This document shows positions 10,021 through 23,200 of a stretch of 64,000 nucleotides of DNA, one piece after another. Within the stretch, counting starts at the first letter, position 1, and every line of letters begins with the position of its first letter. The translations under genes and the position numbers were made by a program. The notes below the pieces were generated by a model, which worked only from the letters and a program-made list of their open reading frames with translations, was not told the origin of the DNA and searched no databases. Source of the DNA: Steromphala cineraria (lineage: Eukaryota > Mollusca > Gastropoda > Trochida > Trochidae); NCBI GenBank assembly GCA_916613615.1, contig OU744732.1, positions 35,438,478 to 35,502,477 of the forward strand. The letters run 5' to 3'.

Positions 10021-12910
10021 GCCTCTCCAGCTCTCTGAGGTTGCCTGTATGGCTCATTCAGATTGCCTCTCTAGCTCAGTAAAGAAGCCTCTCTAGCTCA
10101 CTGAGGTTGCCTCTCTAGCTCACTCAGGTTGTCTCTCTAGCTCACTGAGGTTGCCTCTCTAGCTCACTCAGGTTGCCTCTCTAGCTCACTCGGGTTGTCT
10201 CTCTAGCTCACTCAGGTTGCGTCTCTAGCTCACCCAGGTTGTCCTCTAGCTCATTCAGATTGCCTTCTAGCTCACTCAGGTTGTCTCTCTAGCTCACTCA
10301 GGCTGTCTCTCTAGCTCACTCAGGTTGCCTCTCTAGCTCACTCAGGTTGCCTCTCTAGCTCACTGAGGTTGCCTCTCTAGCTCACTCAGGTTGCCTCTCT
10401 AGCTCACTCGGGTTGTCTCTCTAGCTCACTCAGGTTGCGTCTCTAGCTCACCCAGGTTGTCCTCTAGCTCATTCAGATTGCCTTCTAGCTCACTCAGGTT
10501 GTCTCTCTAGCTCACTCAGGCTGTCTCTCTAGCTCACTGAGGTTGTCTCTCTAGCTAACTCAGGTTGCCTCTCTAGCTCACTCAGGTTGTCTCTCTTGCT
10601 CACTCAGGTTGCCTCTCTAGCTCACTCAGGTTGTCTCTCTGGCTCACTAAAGGTTGCCTCTCTAACTCACTCAGGTTGTCTCTCTAGTTTATTTAGACTG
10701 TCTCTCTAGCTCAGTCAAGAAGCCTCTAGTTCACTCGGTTGTCTCTCTAGCTAACTCAGGTTGTCTCTCTAGTTTATTTAGACTGTCTCTCTAGCTCACT
10801 CAGGTTGTCTCTCTAGCTCACTCAGATTGGCTCTCTGGCTCACTCGGGTTGCCTCTCTAGCTCACTCAGGTTGTCTCTCTAGTTTATTGAAACTGTCTCT
10901 CTAGCTCAGTCAAGAAGCCTCTCAAGCTCACTCAGGTTGTCTCTCTAGCTCACTCAGATTGGCTCTCTGGCTCACTCAGGTTGCCTCTCTAGTTCACTTA
11001 GGTTGTCTCTCTAGCTCACCCAGATTTTCTCTTTAGTTCACTCAGATTGTCTCTCTAGTTCACTTATGTTGTCTCTCTAGCTCACTCAGATTGTCTCTCT
11101 AGCTCACTCAGGTTGTCTCTCTAGCTCACCCAGATTTTCTCTTTAGTTCACTCAGGTTGTCTCTCTAGCTCACCCAGATTTTCTCATTAGTTCACTCAGA
11201 TTGTCTCTCTAGCTCAGTCAAGAAGCCTCTCTAGCTCACTCAGGTTGTCTCTCTAGCTCACTTAGATTGTCTCTCTAGCTCACCCAGATTTTCTCTTTAG
11301 TTCACTCAGATTGTCTCTCTAGTTCACTTATGTTGTCTCTCTAGCTCACTCAGATTGTCTCTCTAGCTCACTCAGGTTGTCTCTCTAGCTCACCCAGATT
11401 TTCTCTTTAGTTCACTCAGGTTGTCTCTCTAGCTCACCCAGATTTTCTCATTAGTTCACTCAGATTGTCTCTCTAGCTCAGTCAAGAAGCCTCTCTAGCT
11501 CACTCAGGTTGTCTCTCTAGCTCACTTAGATTGTCTCCCTAGCTCACTCGGTTGTCTCTCTAGCTCACTCAGATTGTCTCTCTAGCTCACTCAGATTGTC
11601 TCCCTAGCTCACTCGGTTGTCTCTCTAGCTCACTCAGATTGTCTCTCTAGCTCACTCGGTTGTCTCTCTAGCTCACTCAGATTGTCTCTCTAGCTCACTC
11701 GGGTTGTCTCTCTAGCTCAGTCAAGAAGCCCCTCTTGTTCACTCAGGTTGTCTCTCTAGCTCACTCAGATTGTCTCTCTAGCTCACCCAGATTGTCTCTC
11801 TAGTTCAGTTATGTTGTCTCTCTAGCTCACTCAGATTTGCTCTCTGGCTCACTCAGGTTGCCTCTCTAGCTCACTGAGGTTGTCTCTCTAGCTAACTCAG
11901 GTTGTCTCTCTTGTTTATTTAGACTGTCTCTCTAGTTCACTTAGGTTGTCTCTCTAGCTCACTTAGATTTTCTCTTTAGTTCACTCAGATTGTCTCTTTA
12001 GTTCACTCAGGTTGTCTCTCTAGCTCACCCAGATTTTCTCATTAGTTCACTCAGATTGTCTCTCTAGCTCAGTCAAGAAGCCTCTCTAGCTCACTCAGGT
12101 TGTCTCTCTAGCTCACTCAGGTTGCCTCTCTAGCTCACTCAGGTTGTCTCTCTAGCTCACTCAGGTTGCCTCTTTAGCTCACTCAGGTTGCCTCTCTAGC
12201 TCACTCAGGTTGCCTCTCTAGCTCACTCAGGTTGTCTCTCTAGCTCATTTAGATTGTCTCTCTAGCACAGCCAAGAAGCCTCTCTAGTTCACTTAGGTTG
12301 TCTCTCTAGCTCACTGAGGTTGTCTCTCTAGCTAACTCAGGTTGTCTCTCTAGTTTATTTAGACTGTCTCTCTAGCTCAGTCAAGAAGCCTCTCTAGTTC
12401 ACTTACGTTGTCTCTCTAGCTTACTGAGGTTGTCTCTCTAGCTAACTCAGGTTGTCTCTTTAGTTTATTTAGACTGTCTCTCTAGCTCAGTCAAGAAGCC
12501 ACTCTAGTTCACTAAGGCTGTCTCTCTAGCTCACTGAGGTTGTCTCTCTAGCTAACTGAGGTTGGCTCTCTAGTTCACTTAGGTTGTCTCTCTAGCTCAC
12601 TGAGGTTGTCTCTCTAGCTCACTGAGGTTGCCTCTCTAGCTCACTCAGGTTGCCTCTCTAGCTCACTGAGGTTGTCTCTCTAGCTCACTGAGGTTGTCTC
12701 TCTAGCTCACTGAGGTTGCCTCTCTAGCTCACTGAGGTTGTCTCTCTAGCTCACTGAGGTTGTCTCTCTAGCTCACTGAGGTTGTCTCTCTAGCTCACTG
12801 AGGTTGTCTCTCTAGCTCACTGAGGTTGTCTCTCTAGCTCATTTAGACTGTCTCTCTAGCTTCCTCGGTTTGTCCCTCTAGCTCACTCAGACTGCGTCTC
12901 TGGCTCAAGG
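10021..12910. repeat. 22-bp satellite array, about 130 copies
   Basis: The unit is TCTCTCTAGCTCACTCAGGT plus TG, repeated for 2.9 kb with substitutions. Variants such as AGTTTATTTAGACTG and AGCTCAGTCAAGAAGCC recur in blocks. Longer blocks are duplicated: 11.02 kb repeats at 11.28 kb (about 264 bases, 12 units) and 10.19 kb repeats at 10.41 kb (about 218 bases). Stops from the TAG in the unit make it non-coding. The right third is more uniform (CTCACTGAGGTTG). Confidence 0.95.
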
Positions 12911-13612
12911 TAGCCTTTCCTGGTAGTTAGAATAATTATGTAAATATTGATATGCACGTTCGACGCGGTAGACATTTCCCTATAACCTAGTTATCCCCGC
13001 CGTCTACGGTCGTGTTGCATAATGAATTGCATAATCTTTTGCTGGAGGTAGAGTACATGTGCAAAAAATATCCGGAAAACGGTATCACGATTTGTAATTT
13101 GAACTTATGTCACGATTGAATTTTAAAAATTAAGTCTGAGCTGCTGTTTCAATGAAATAAAGATTTAAATGATGTGATACGTTTGGGGAGACGTCGCTCA
13201 TACATTCTTTCTGCTTTGTGGCGAGAACGTACGACACTGTTTAAGGTAGTCTCTTTATTTACGTAGTTATTTCAGTAATCTTTTTTAGATCATGAAATAT
13301 TTCAATAGAAATGTTTGACAAATTAAGTTTTTGAGTATCAGGACTTGAAATAGCCTTATTTTTCGAATGCTGGATTTATAAAAAGATATTTTTACACTAA
13401 CACCTAGTACCTGTTATTGTTAGGGTTTGTCATGTTCACCTATACATTTTATGATTTTGCTATCTTGTCTTTGAGTTGTCACTGTGAGTGTATAATAAAC
13501 AAATTTCATTTGGTTTGAGACTTTTGGACGTTTACATTAATTTAACGGGCATATTGAAAGAACATTTTATGGTTATTTTAAAAATCATCCTTATCTTTAT
13601 GACACAAAACTT
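12911..13612. other. No gene recognised
   Basis: AT-rich intergenic DNA between the 22-bp array and a MITE copy. No coding frame, RNA or repeat was recognised. Confidence 0.5.
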
Positions 13613-13966
13613 TTAAGGAGAGTGAAAGTATTTATCTATTTACTACCTGTTCCTGTCGATTTTCATGAAACTTGACGCCTTTATCTTGTTTCGGATTGTG
13701 GAAGCAGTAATAATTCAAATATATAACAAAAAGTTTAGCCATGCGATTCCTTTTTCACACACAAAATGAATTAAAGGTGTTCACACAAAATGGCCGCCAA
13801 TGAATTTTATGTGAATCTTCATACTTTGTCCTCCGACTATGGATGATTGACTTGTGTAATGAGATTTTTGACACTGTCAATATAATACATTTAACATGAA
13901 CTTACAATTATCTGAGAAAAAAAATAAAATATAAAATTATCAGAAAACGTGCTACTGCCACTTTAA
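13613..13966. mobile_element. MITE family A copy, left end decayed
   Basis: The right end ACGTGCTACTGCCACTTTAA and the interior marker AAAATGGCCGCCAATGAATT are clear. The left end is diverged (TTTTAAGGAGAG). Confidence 0.6.
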
Positions 13967-14792
13967 TGAGCTTTGATGTTATAAACAGTGTTCCAAAAAT
14001 AAAATAACATGATGGCAGATGCAGTCTTGTCTTGGCGATTGTATTAGATTGAAAGAGTATTCCTGGAATAGTTCGATAAATACCTTTAAAAATGCAAGGG
14101 AATTTTGAATATCCCCTTGTCGGGTATGCATATGGGTGGGACACAATTGATACATTTTAAGCTGCTAATATGTATACTTTATGAAGTTATATATTCAAGA
14201 AATGAATTTCATAATGTGTTTATACACAGTTATGACCTGTTCGACAAAACATAATTCACAGAAAAGATTACATATCTAACTTGTTTTCTCATGATCCATT
14301 TTAGTGAACTATTAAACTCAAGAATGAATATTTATTTTTATCTAAAGATTTTTAAAACTGTGAAAGCAGTGTGTTATGCCGGTTTTATCACTGTGCAATG
14401 CTACATTGTTAAACTTGAACTAATGTTCACATGACATTGTTCCGTCCAATCAGCATGCGCGACTTGTATAACCTTCATTATTTGACGTTTATTTTGTATA
14501 ACCTCCACTTTAGGGTTCTTTGTCACATGGCCGTGTTAGATCCAATCAGAAATCCAATTTCTATGCTGAATAGTTATGGTTTTGAATTACAAAATCATCC
14601 TTGTTTAACAACAATACAATCTGTCAAATTGCAAAAACAAACCAAAATGTAAGCTTTCCTCACTTCCATTTATGATTAAATATATCTGTATAGGCTATGT
14701 GTGTGCTTATCGATGTATTTATGAATGTACGTGTATGTGTTTGTGTGTATGAATATGTGTTTGCGTTTCATAAACTATTAACGGCAATTCCC

Positions 14793-15151
14793 TTAAAGGG
14801 GCAGTAGCACGTTTCTAGGGAGAATATAAGGTGATGTCAGGAAACTTAAAATTAATGGTTCCAATTGAAATGTATTTAAACTAAATGGAGCAGTAATAAT
14901 TCCAATATATAACTTTAAGTTTAGCCAGGCCATTACTTTTTCTTACACAAAATGAATTAAAGGTGTTCACACAAAATGGCCGCCAATGGTTTTTATGTGA
15001 ATCTTCATACTTTGTCCTCTGACTATGGATGATTGGTGTGTGTAATTAGATTTTTGACATTGTCAAAATAATATATTTAGCATTAACATACAAATATCAG
15101 TAACAAATTTAAAATATAAAATTATCAAAAAACGTGCTACTGCCCCTTTAA
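14793..15151. mobile_element. MITE family A copy
   Basis: Both inverted ends are intact (TTAAAGGGGCAGTAGCACG and its inverse). About 359 bases, with the interior marker AAAATGGCCGCCAATGGTTT. Confidence 0.8.
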
Positions 15152-15360
15152 GCCTCCATACCCTTTATATATTAAGATCAACATCTCAATTAATTGATAT
15201 ACAATGATTTCAAATTTACGATTTACTGTTTTAACACTTGACATATCCTAGTGGGCACAACACATCAATCGAATATTATGAGACAATGTGAAACACTATA
15301 CTCAAGTTCTTTCACACACCCCATTAAATAAGCCCCAAAAGATTAGGTAATTTTGGTATG

Positions 15361-15565
15361 ACACCGCTTTCAAGAGTATTTCAATTTAATCACGGCTGCT
15401 ACTAATACTGCAGGGAGAAAGCCCGCAACGCTATTGTGGCTATGGATTTCGGTGAAACTTTCGAACTAGCGAATTCGAACCATGGTTGGAACTTCGCCGA
15501 AATTCACTGTAGCATTGCACCCAAACCATACTGCCTGAAGAACAGTTCTATACTGCAGACAAATG
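15361..15565 (-). mobile_element. SINE copy lacking its tRNA head
   Basis: Matches the body of the SINE at 5140-5354 (for example TGCAGGGAGAAAGCCCGCAA) but breaks off just before the tRNA-like part. The frame running through it is incidental. Confidence 0.55.
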
Positions 15566-16017
15566 TGCCCTGGCCTAATTCTGTTGTTATAATTAAATGT
15601 TGTAAATTATGTGATACTAATGCCAATGGTGACGAATATAATTATCTGTTCATAAGTAAAGTATTTAATGAGTATAATACACATGAACATTCAAGATTAT
15701 TATGATCAAACCCCTCTGTATATTAAACAACTGTATCATTTGATATAGAATATTGGCGAAATCTGAAACTATAGTGTAAAATTATAAATAATCTAAAAAA
15801 TATTGCCCATTAATCTGTCCATTCTCATGCTAATTCGCCATTATAAAAAGAATTTCTCGTGTTAATCCTCAATATGCAACGTACATAGCCTTGATTGAAA
15901 TACAGTTCTGTTTCAAGAACGCCGAGGCCGTTATATCAAGTAGAATTCACGGTAATGTTTCTTCTCAGGAAAGTGAAACCGTAACCATAAGGTCATGAAT
16001 GATGAATGATATAAAGA

Positions 16018-16163
16018 GATTATTACCCGATGAAGTGTGTCGTTTGACTTTTACGAAACGAGTGTGAATTTTTGTATTGACCGAGCAAGAGCGAGGATAA
16101 AACACAAATTTGCACGAGTTTTGTAATAGTCATATGACACACTTCCGAGGGTAATAATTTCTT
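16018..16163. repeat. Foldback hairpin element
   Basis: ATTACCCGATGAAGTGTGTC on the left matches the inverse of GACACACTTCCGAGGGTAAT on the right with few mismatches. The loop contains ACCGAGCAAGAGCGAGG. Two CRE octamers lie just downstream (16243 and 16266). Confidence 0.55.
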
Positions 16164-16601
16164 TATTACCGATTCTATTCCAATTTATTCTCTTAAAATC
16201 ACGCTGAAAATGGCCCGCTTTCCTGCCGACGACCGGTTATGGTGACGTCATGAACAATGGATTTATGACGTCACAGGCAAAAACGGGAACGGCAACTCGC
16301 GCTACAACAATCGTTGCTAGGCAAATGTGATATTTGCACTAGTGCTCATATTGAAAATATGTCACCACTTTTGTCAACCATATGGGTAATAAAAATCTGT
16401 ATATGCAACTGGCCTCCGTAGTCTTAATGTTAGCTCACTGAAACCCGCGTGTCTAAAGTTCGAACCTACGTTACGACTTCAAAATTTTTATATGTCCTGC
16501 GTTTGGTAAGTTTTACGTTTAGTGTCTTTGATTGCAAAGCGAAGAATGAACTTGAATTAGTTCCAGGACTCAAAGTTTAATGTTCATGGTGTTTTTATTT
16601 A

Positions 16602-16828
16602 ATATTCTTAAAAATAACAAACTGAAGATTGGTCTGCATATAAGTTCATTACCATTATCATTAGTTCATTATCATCAGGGTAACTTATACATTGTGTTGC
16701 TAATGGTATAGCGTTAACATTATACCATTAGCAACACAAGTTACCCTGATGATAACTATGTTGTGAAACCGGTTGGTAATGAACTTATATGAAGAACAAT
16801 CTTCAGTTTGTTATTTTTGAAGAATATA
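16602..16828. repeat. Nested foldback element next to the 68-bp satellite
   Basis: Outer arms (16602-16633 and 16797-16828) contain AAAAATAACAAACTGAAGAT and its inverse. An inner hairpin is built on TTGCTAATGGTATA and its inverse (about 16695-16738). It ends about 25 bases before the 68-bp array. Confidence 0.65.
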
Positions 16829-16854
16829 TATGTATGTACATTATATATATATAA

Positions 16855-19800
16855 GTAAATTGTCCAGGTGTATGGTCCAACTTCGTCTAATGAATATTAA
16901 ATAAAAACATAATGCCGGATAATGAATATTAAATAAAAACATAATGCTGGATAAGTTAATTGTCCAGGTGTATGGTCCAACTTCGTCTAATGAATATTTA
17001 ATAAAAACATAATGCCGGATAATGAATATCAAATAAAAACATAATGCTGGATAAGTTAATTGTTCAGGTGTATGGTCCAACTTGGTCTAATGAATATTAA
17101 ATAAAAACATAATGACGGATAAGTTAATTGTTCAGGTGTATGGTCCAACTTCGTCTAATGAATATAAAATAAAAACATAATGCTAGATAAGTTAATTGTC
17201 CAGGTGTATGGTCCAACTTCGTCTAATGAATATTAAATAAAAACATAATGCCGGATAATGAATATTAAATAAAAACATAATGCTGGGTAAGTTAATTGTT
17301 CAGGTGTATGGTCCAACTTGGTCTAATGAATATTAACTAAAAACATAATGACGGATACGTTAATTGTCCAGGTGTATGGTCCAACTTCGTCTAATGAATA
17401 TTGAATAAAAACATAATGCTGGATAAGTTAATTGTCCAGGTGTATGGTCCAACTTGGTCTAATGAATATTAACTAAAAACATAATGACGGATACGTTAAT
17501 TGTCCAGGTGTATGGTCCAACTTCGTCTAATGAATATTGAATAAAAACATAATGCTGGATAAGTTAATTGTCCAGGTGTATGGTCCAACTTCGTCTAACG
17601 AATATTAAATAAAAACATAATGCTGGATAAGTTAATTGTTCAGGTGTATGGTCCAACTTCGTCCAATGAATATTAAATAAAAACATAATGCTGGATAAGT
17701 TAATTGTTCAGGTGTATGGTCCAACTTCGTCCAATGAATATTGAATAAAAGCATAATGCTGGATAAGTTAATTGTCCAGGTGTATGGTCCAACTTCGTCT
17801 AATGAATATTAAATAAAACATTATGCCGGATAATGAATATTAAATAAAAACATAATGCTGGATAAGTTAATTGTTCAGGTGTATGGTCCAACTTGGTCTA
17901 ATGAATATTTACTAAAAACATAATGACGGATAAGTTAATTGTCCAGGTGTATGGTCCAACTTCGTCTAATGAATATTGAATAAAAACATAATGCTGGATA
18001 AGTTAATTGTCCAGGTGTATGGTCCAACTTCGTCTAATGAATATTAAATAAAAACATAATGCTGGATAACTTAATTGTTCAGGTGTATGGTCCAACTTCG
18101 TCCAATGAATATTGAATAAAAACATAATGCTGGATAAGTTAATTGTTCAGGTGTATGGTCCAACTTCGTCCAATGAATATTGAATAAAAGCATAATGCTG
18201 GATAAGTTAATTGTTCAGGTGTATGGTCCAACTTCGTCTAATGAATATTAAATAAAAACATAATGCTGGATAAGTTAATTGTCCAGGTGTATGGTCCAAC
18301 TTCGTCTAATGAATATTAAATAAAAACATAATGCCGGGTAATGAATATTAAATAAAAACATAATGCCGGATAAGTTAATTGTTCAGGTGTATGGTCCAAC
18401 TTGGTCTAATGAATATTAACTAAAAACCTAATGACGGATAAGTTAATTGTCAAGGTGTATGGTCCAACTTCGTCTAATGAATATTGAATCAAAAAATAAT
18501 GCTGGATAAGTTTATTGTCCAGGTGTATGGTCCAACTTGGTCTAATGAATATTAAATAAAAACATAATGCTGGATAAGTTAATTGTTCAGGTGTATGGTC
18601 CAACTTGGTCTAATGAATATTAACTAAAAACCTAATGACGGATAAGTTAATTGTCAAGGTGTATGGTCCAACTTCGTCTAATGAATATTGAATCAAAAAA
18701 TAATGCTGGATAAGTTTATTGTCCAGGTGTATGGTCCAACTTCGTCTAATGAATATTAAATAAAAACATAATGCTGGATAAGTTAATTGTTCAGGTGTTT
18801 GGTCCAACTTCGTCTAATGAATATTAAAAAAAAACATAATGCTGGATAAGTTAATTGTTCAGGTGTATGGTCCAACTTCGTCTAAAGAATATTAAATAAA
18901 AACATAATGCTGGATAAGTTAATTGTTCAGGTGTATGGTCCAACTTCGTCTAATGAATATTGAATAAAAACATAATGCTGGATAAGTTAATTGTCCAGGT
19001 GTATGGTCCAACTTCGTCTAACGAATATTAAATAAAAACATAATGCTGGATAAGTTAATTGTTCAGGTGTATGGTCCAACTTCGTCCAATGAATATTAAA
19101 TAAAAACATAATGCTTGATAAGTTAATTGTTCAGGTGTATGGTCCAACTTCGTCCAATGAATATTGAATAAAAGCATAATGCTGGATAAGTTAATTGTCC
19201 AGGTGTATGGTCCAACTTCGTCTAATGAATATTAAATAAAAACATAATGCCGGATAATGAATATTAAATAAAAACATAATGCTGGATAAGTTAATTGTTC
19301 AGGTGTATGGTCCAACTTGGTCTAATGAATATTAACTAAAAACATAATGACGGATAAGTTAATTGTCCAGGTGTATGGTCCAACTTCGTCTAATGAATAT
19401 TGAATAAAAACATAATGCTGGATAAGTTAATTGTCCAGGTGTATGGTCCAACTTCGTCTAATGAATATTAAATAAAAACATAATGCTGGATAAGTTAATT
19501 GTTCAGGTGTATGGTCCAACTTCGTCTAATGAATATTTAAGAAAAACATAATGCCGGATAAGTTAATTGTCCAGGTGTATGGTCCAACTTCGTCTAATGA
19601 ATATTGAATAAAAACATAATGCTGGATAAGTTAATTGTCCAGGTGTATGGTCCAACTTCGTCTAATGAATATTAAATAAAAACATAATGCCGGATAAGTT
19701 AATTGTCCAGGTGTATGGTCCAACTTCGTCTAATGAATATTAAATAAAAACATAATGCCGGATAAGTTAATTGTTCAGGTGTTAGTCCAACTTTGTCTAA

Positions 19801-20236
19801 TAAATATTAAATAAAAACATAATGCTGATAAGTTAATTGTCCAGGTGTATGGTCCAACTTCGTCTATTGAATATTTAAGAAAAACATAATGCCGGATAAG
19901 TTAATTGTTCAGGTGTATGGTCCAACTTCGTCTAATGAATATTAAATAAAAACATAATGCTGGATAAGTTAATTGTTCAGGTGTATGGTCCAACTTCGTC
20001 TAATGAATATTAAATAAAAACATAATGCTGGATAAGTTAATTGTTCAGGTGTATGGTCCAACTTCGTCTAATGAATATTAAATAAAAACATAATGCTGGA
20101 TAAGTAAATTGTCCAGGTGTATGGTCCAACTTCGTCTAATGAATATTAAATAAAAACATAATGCTGGATAAGTTAATTGTCCAGGTGTATGGTCCAACTT
20201 CGTCTAATGCATATTAAATAAAAACACAATGTCGGA
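16855..20236. repeat. 68-bp satellite array, about 49 unit equivalents
   Basis: The unit begins TTAATTGTCCAGGTGTATGG and ends ACATAATGCTGGATAAG. Some units carry an extra half unit (ATGAATATTAAATAAAAACA block) of about 33 bases, for example near 16920, 17260, 17830, 18345 and 19257. Higher-order duplication is visible: the block near 18370-18570 recurs near 18575-18775. Short open frames inside are artefacts of the repeat. Confidence 0.95.
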
Positions 20237-23200
20237 TTGTTAATACATTTCATCGACCAACTGATTATGAAAAAGAAAATAATTCTAAATTATTCTCTCC
20301 AGTATATCTTTAGCTACGAATTATTGACCATGTAAATATAACATCTTAATTTTTTAAATTGGTAAGCCTTACTGTGGGTAGCAACTAGAGCAAATCATTT
20401 GCAATAATGTTGTAACAGGAATTACCTGGTAGTTAAGCTTGTTTCATCCGTTGCGCTCCGGGCCATTTGCCTACCTGTCGCCTCACTTCACTCTAGACCC
20501 AAGATATCTGCCTTTCAGCTCCCCTCTCTCAAGTAAGTCAGACAGAAAGACAGACAGACAAAATATTGTTTATTGTGCTAATGGCTGCAATATTGGCCAA
20601 ACGGAGCTAAACAATAACGCAGTTTACAGTCTGGCCTTCTTTTGCAGATGTACAAATTTTTTATTTTATAAATTTTTAATTCATTTGTGACTGACGAAAA
20701 TGTGATTATCTTCTTTCGAAATTTATTGATCGAATTCTTTTTTTGGACTGTTTTTAAGAAATTTGACTCTTGTAACGATCATGATATAACTTCATTTTGG
20801 GTTGTACCTATATTTTATCTATCTTCCATCTAATTACATTTCTAAACGAAACATAGTAAATAAGTATTTCATAAGCTAGAGTTTTGTACTCATAATGATA
20901 AGTATATTCACTAAAATGTTAAGACCATAACTCCTATGTTCCAGTTCATGGTATTGACTTCCAATAAACAAAGGGTATTTGATTACAAGATTAAGACACA
21001 AAACTTATAATAACGTGCTTGAAACCATTCATTCATTGCTTAATTCTTTTGTTCTTGGATCGATCATATGTTAAACCTTTCCTCCATTTCCTGGGACTGT
21101 TATAATTGGATCGCTAGATTTTATGTCTTAGGTTAAGAAGGTATACAAACACAGGTGCAAAATGACCGTGCTCACTGGAGCGTAAAATGTTTTAAGGAGT
21201 AGTGTAACAGATCTCTGTATCACGTTGGTTGTGCTTACTGGGACTGGCTAAGCGTTGTTTTACAACGCCTACCTGTGCTAAAACCACAAGCAACAACATA
21301 TAACATTAGGACACTGATTTACCAGGAGTTAAAGCTGATAAGGTTTGTAAGATTTTATTCTTCAAAATGGTTGATATCAACAGAGCGTTTTCTGTAAGAG
21401 GATTTTTTTATATTTATCTTGATATCTAGCAAAGATCTTGGGACAATTATAAAAGAAATTATACTGACCATGGTCACTGGTAAAAGCGGTAAAAGATTTT
21501 CATGAATTAAGAGTTTTTATAAATTAAGTGACATAAATACAGCTGCGTACCTTAAGTTTGTTCACTCGCTTGTGTATCTTAGTGCAAATATCATGTAAAT
21601 TGGGTTTCATTTTGACGTCCATAAACTAACTCCAGGAGCACCTACAATTGACAACCAATTATCCGTTAGTAAAATAATCATCCCCAAACCATATTTCGGG
21701 ATCGTCTTGTCACTGGTACTGAATTTAGATATTTGGCATGATTAAATAGACAGATGGGGTCTATTTGTGAATTCAGATTTTCTTTAATTTCGATTTAAAT
21801 ATTCCATATTAACATTGTAAGAAAGATATCAGTACAATTACATTACATTAATGCAAAGGAACAAATATGACTTAGGTCTAAACCTATTGATCAATGAAGG
21901 ATTTTGTAACAAAAAATACAAAATAGCGTTTTCGAAATTTTGACCCCTGGCCATTTCAATGCCCTGCCAAATTAGTTACGGTTATCTTTAAGGTATGACA
22001 TACGAATATGCTAACGCAAACTGAATGTTAACTTATGTACTCAAATTTCAACATTGTCCCTTTCGTTTTCCCATTGCTAGGATGCCCCAAAGACATTTCA
22101 AATTATATGATATTTGCACTAAAAACGCTGGAAAGCTAACAAACTTACGATACGCAGCTGTAGTCTTGTTATACCTAAAATCTGAATTTATTTTTTGGAA
22201 TAGATTTATGAAATCGTTTTTCAGAAAATAACGATGAGCTCCCCCAGGAGCTAAAGTGTTTCAAAAACAACGTCAAAAAAATGTTACAAATAAAAAATAA
22301 AAAAAAGTTTCGAAACGTATTTTCATAACATCACTACACGAAAATTACCGTTAAAATGTACGTCACTACAACACATTTTTAAGAAAATTAAATCACTTGA
22401 AGGTTCTTTTTCTTGTATTTGAAAAGGTCACGAACTTTTTACTCATCTCTACTTAACTCAGTTGCCTCTAGGGTTGCCTCAGAGGCCATATGCACTGTTT
22501 CATGCCTCGCTGTCAGAGTTGTGACAGATTGGAAGCGTTGAATAAGAAATCGGAATGCAATGCACAACTCTGTATCTTTAGTAGACTCCTGAGTGACAAT
22601 TTATAAATAGGAATAAGCAAATCCGCTTTGTATTCCCTTCATATGCACGTATTTTCAATGTTTCAATATGTCCTTAATTTGATCTTTAATTATAATTGTA
22701 GAAATATGATCTACTATCTAGCGATTTCTATATTGTGAAACTTTGATCTGACTTACAGTAAGCTTAAGCTTACTCGTATTTGATGAATGATATTGTATAT
22801 GCTCTGAAAGTATATGATCTTCACAATAAAGAAGTTGTAACCACGAAAATGACTTTTCAAATATGTCATTAGTGTTGATAACGAAGTCCATTTGTCACGT
22901 TGATTTACAAAGAAGTTTCGGATCAATCGGTTCTCTACCAGCAGTGGACCATTAAAGACCCATATTTAAACTGCATTATTTTAACAATTATTTTTGCTGA
23001 AATCGTAGTATTTTTAGTAATAGTTTGCGACCAACCATGAGAAGATCGGACAAAAATTCATTAAATAGGAGACAGTTAACCAAAATGACTGAAACGTAAG
23101 CCCCGACATGACGACACGAAGACGAATCAAGTGTGGCCATCTTACAATTTCCGGTTCCTAAATGTACGCTTGAAATCCGTCCTTGTCGCGCACGACTAGA

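Noticed and set aside
10021..12910. A CRISPR-like array (regular short repeats)
   Set aside because: There are no distinct spacers; the 22-bp units are contiguous and the context is eukaryotic.
16841..18807. Several minus-strand frames of 65-79 codons (MDHTPEQLTYPALCFYL...)
   Set aside because: Repeat translations of the 68-bp satellite.
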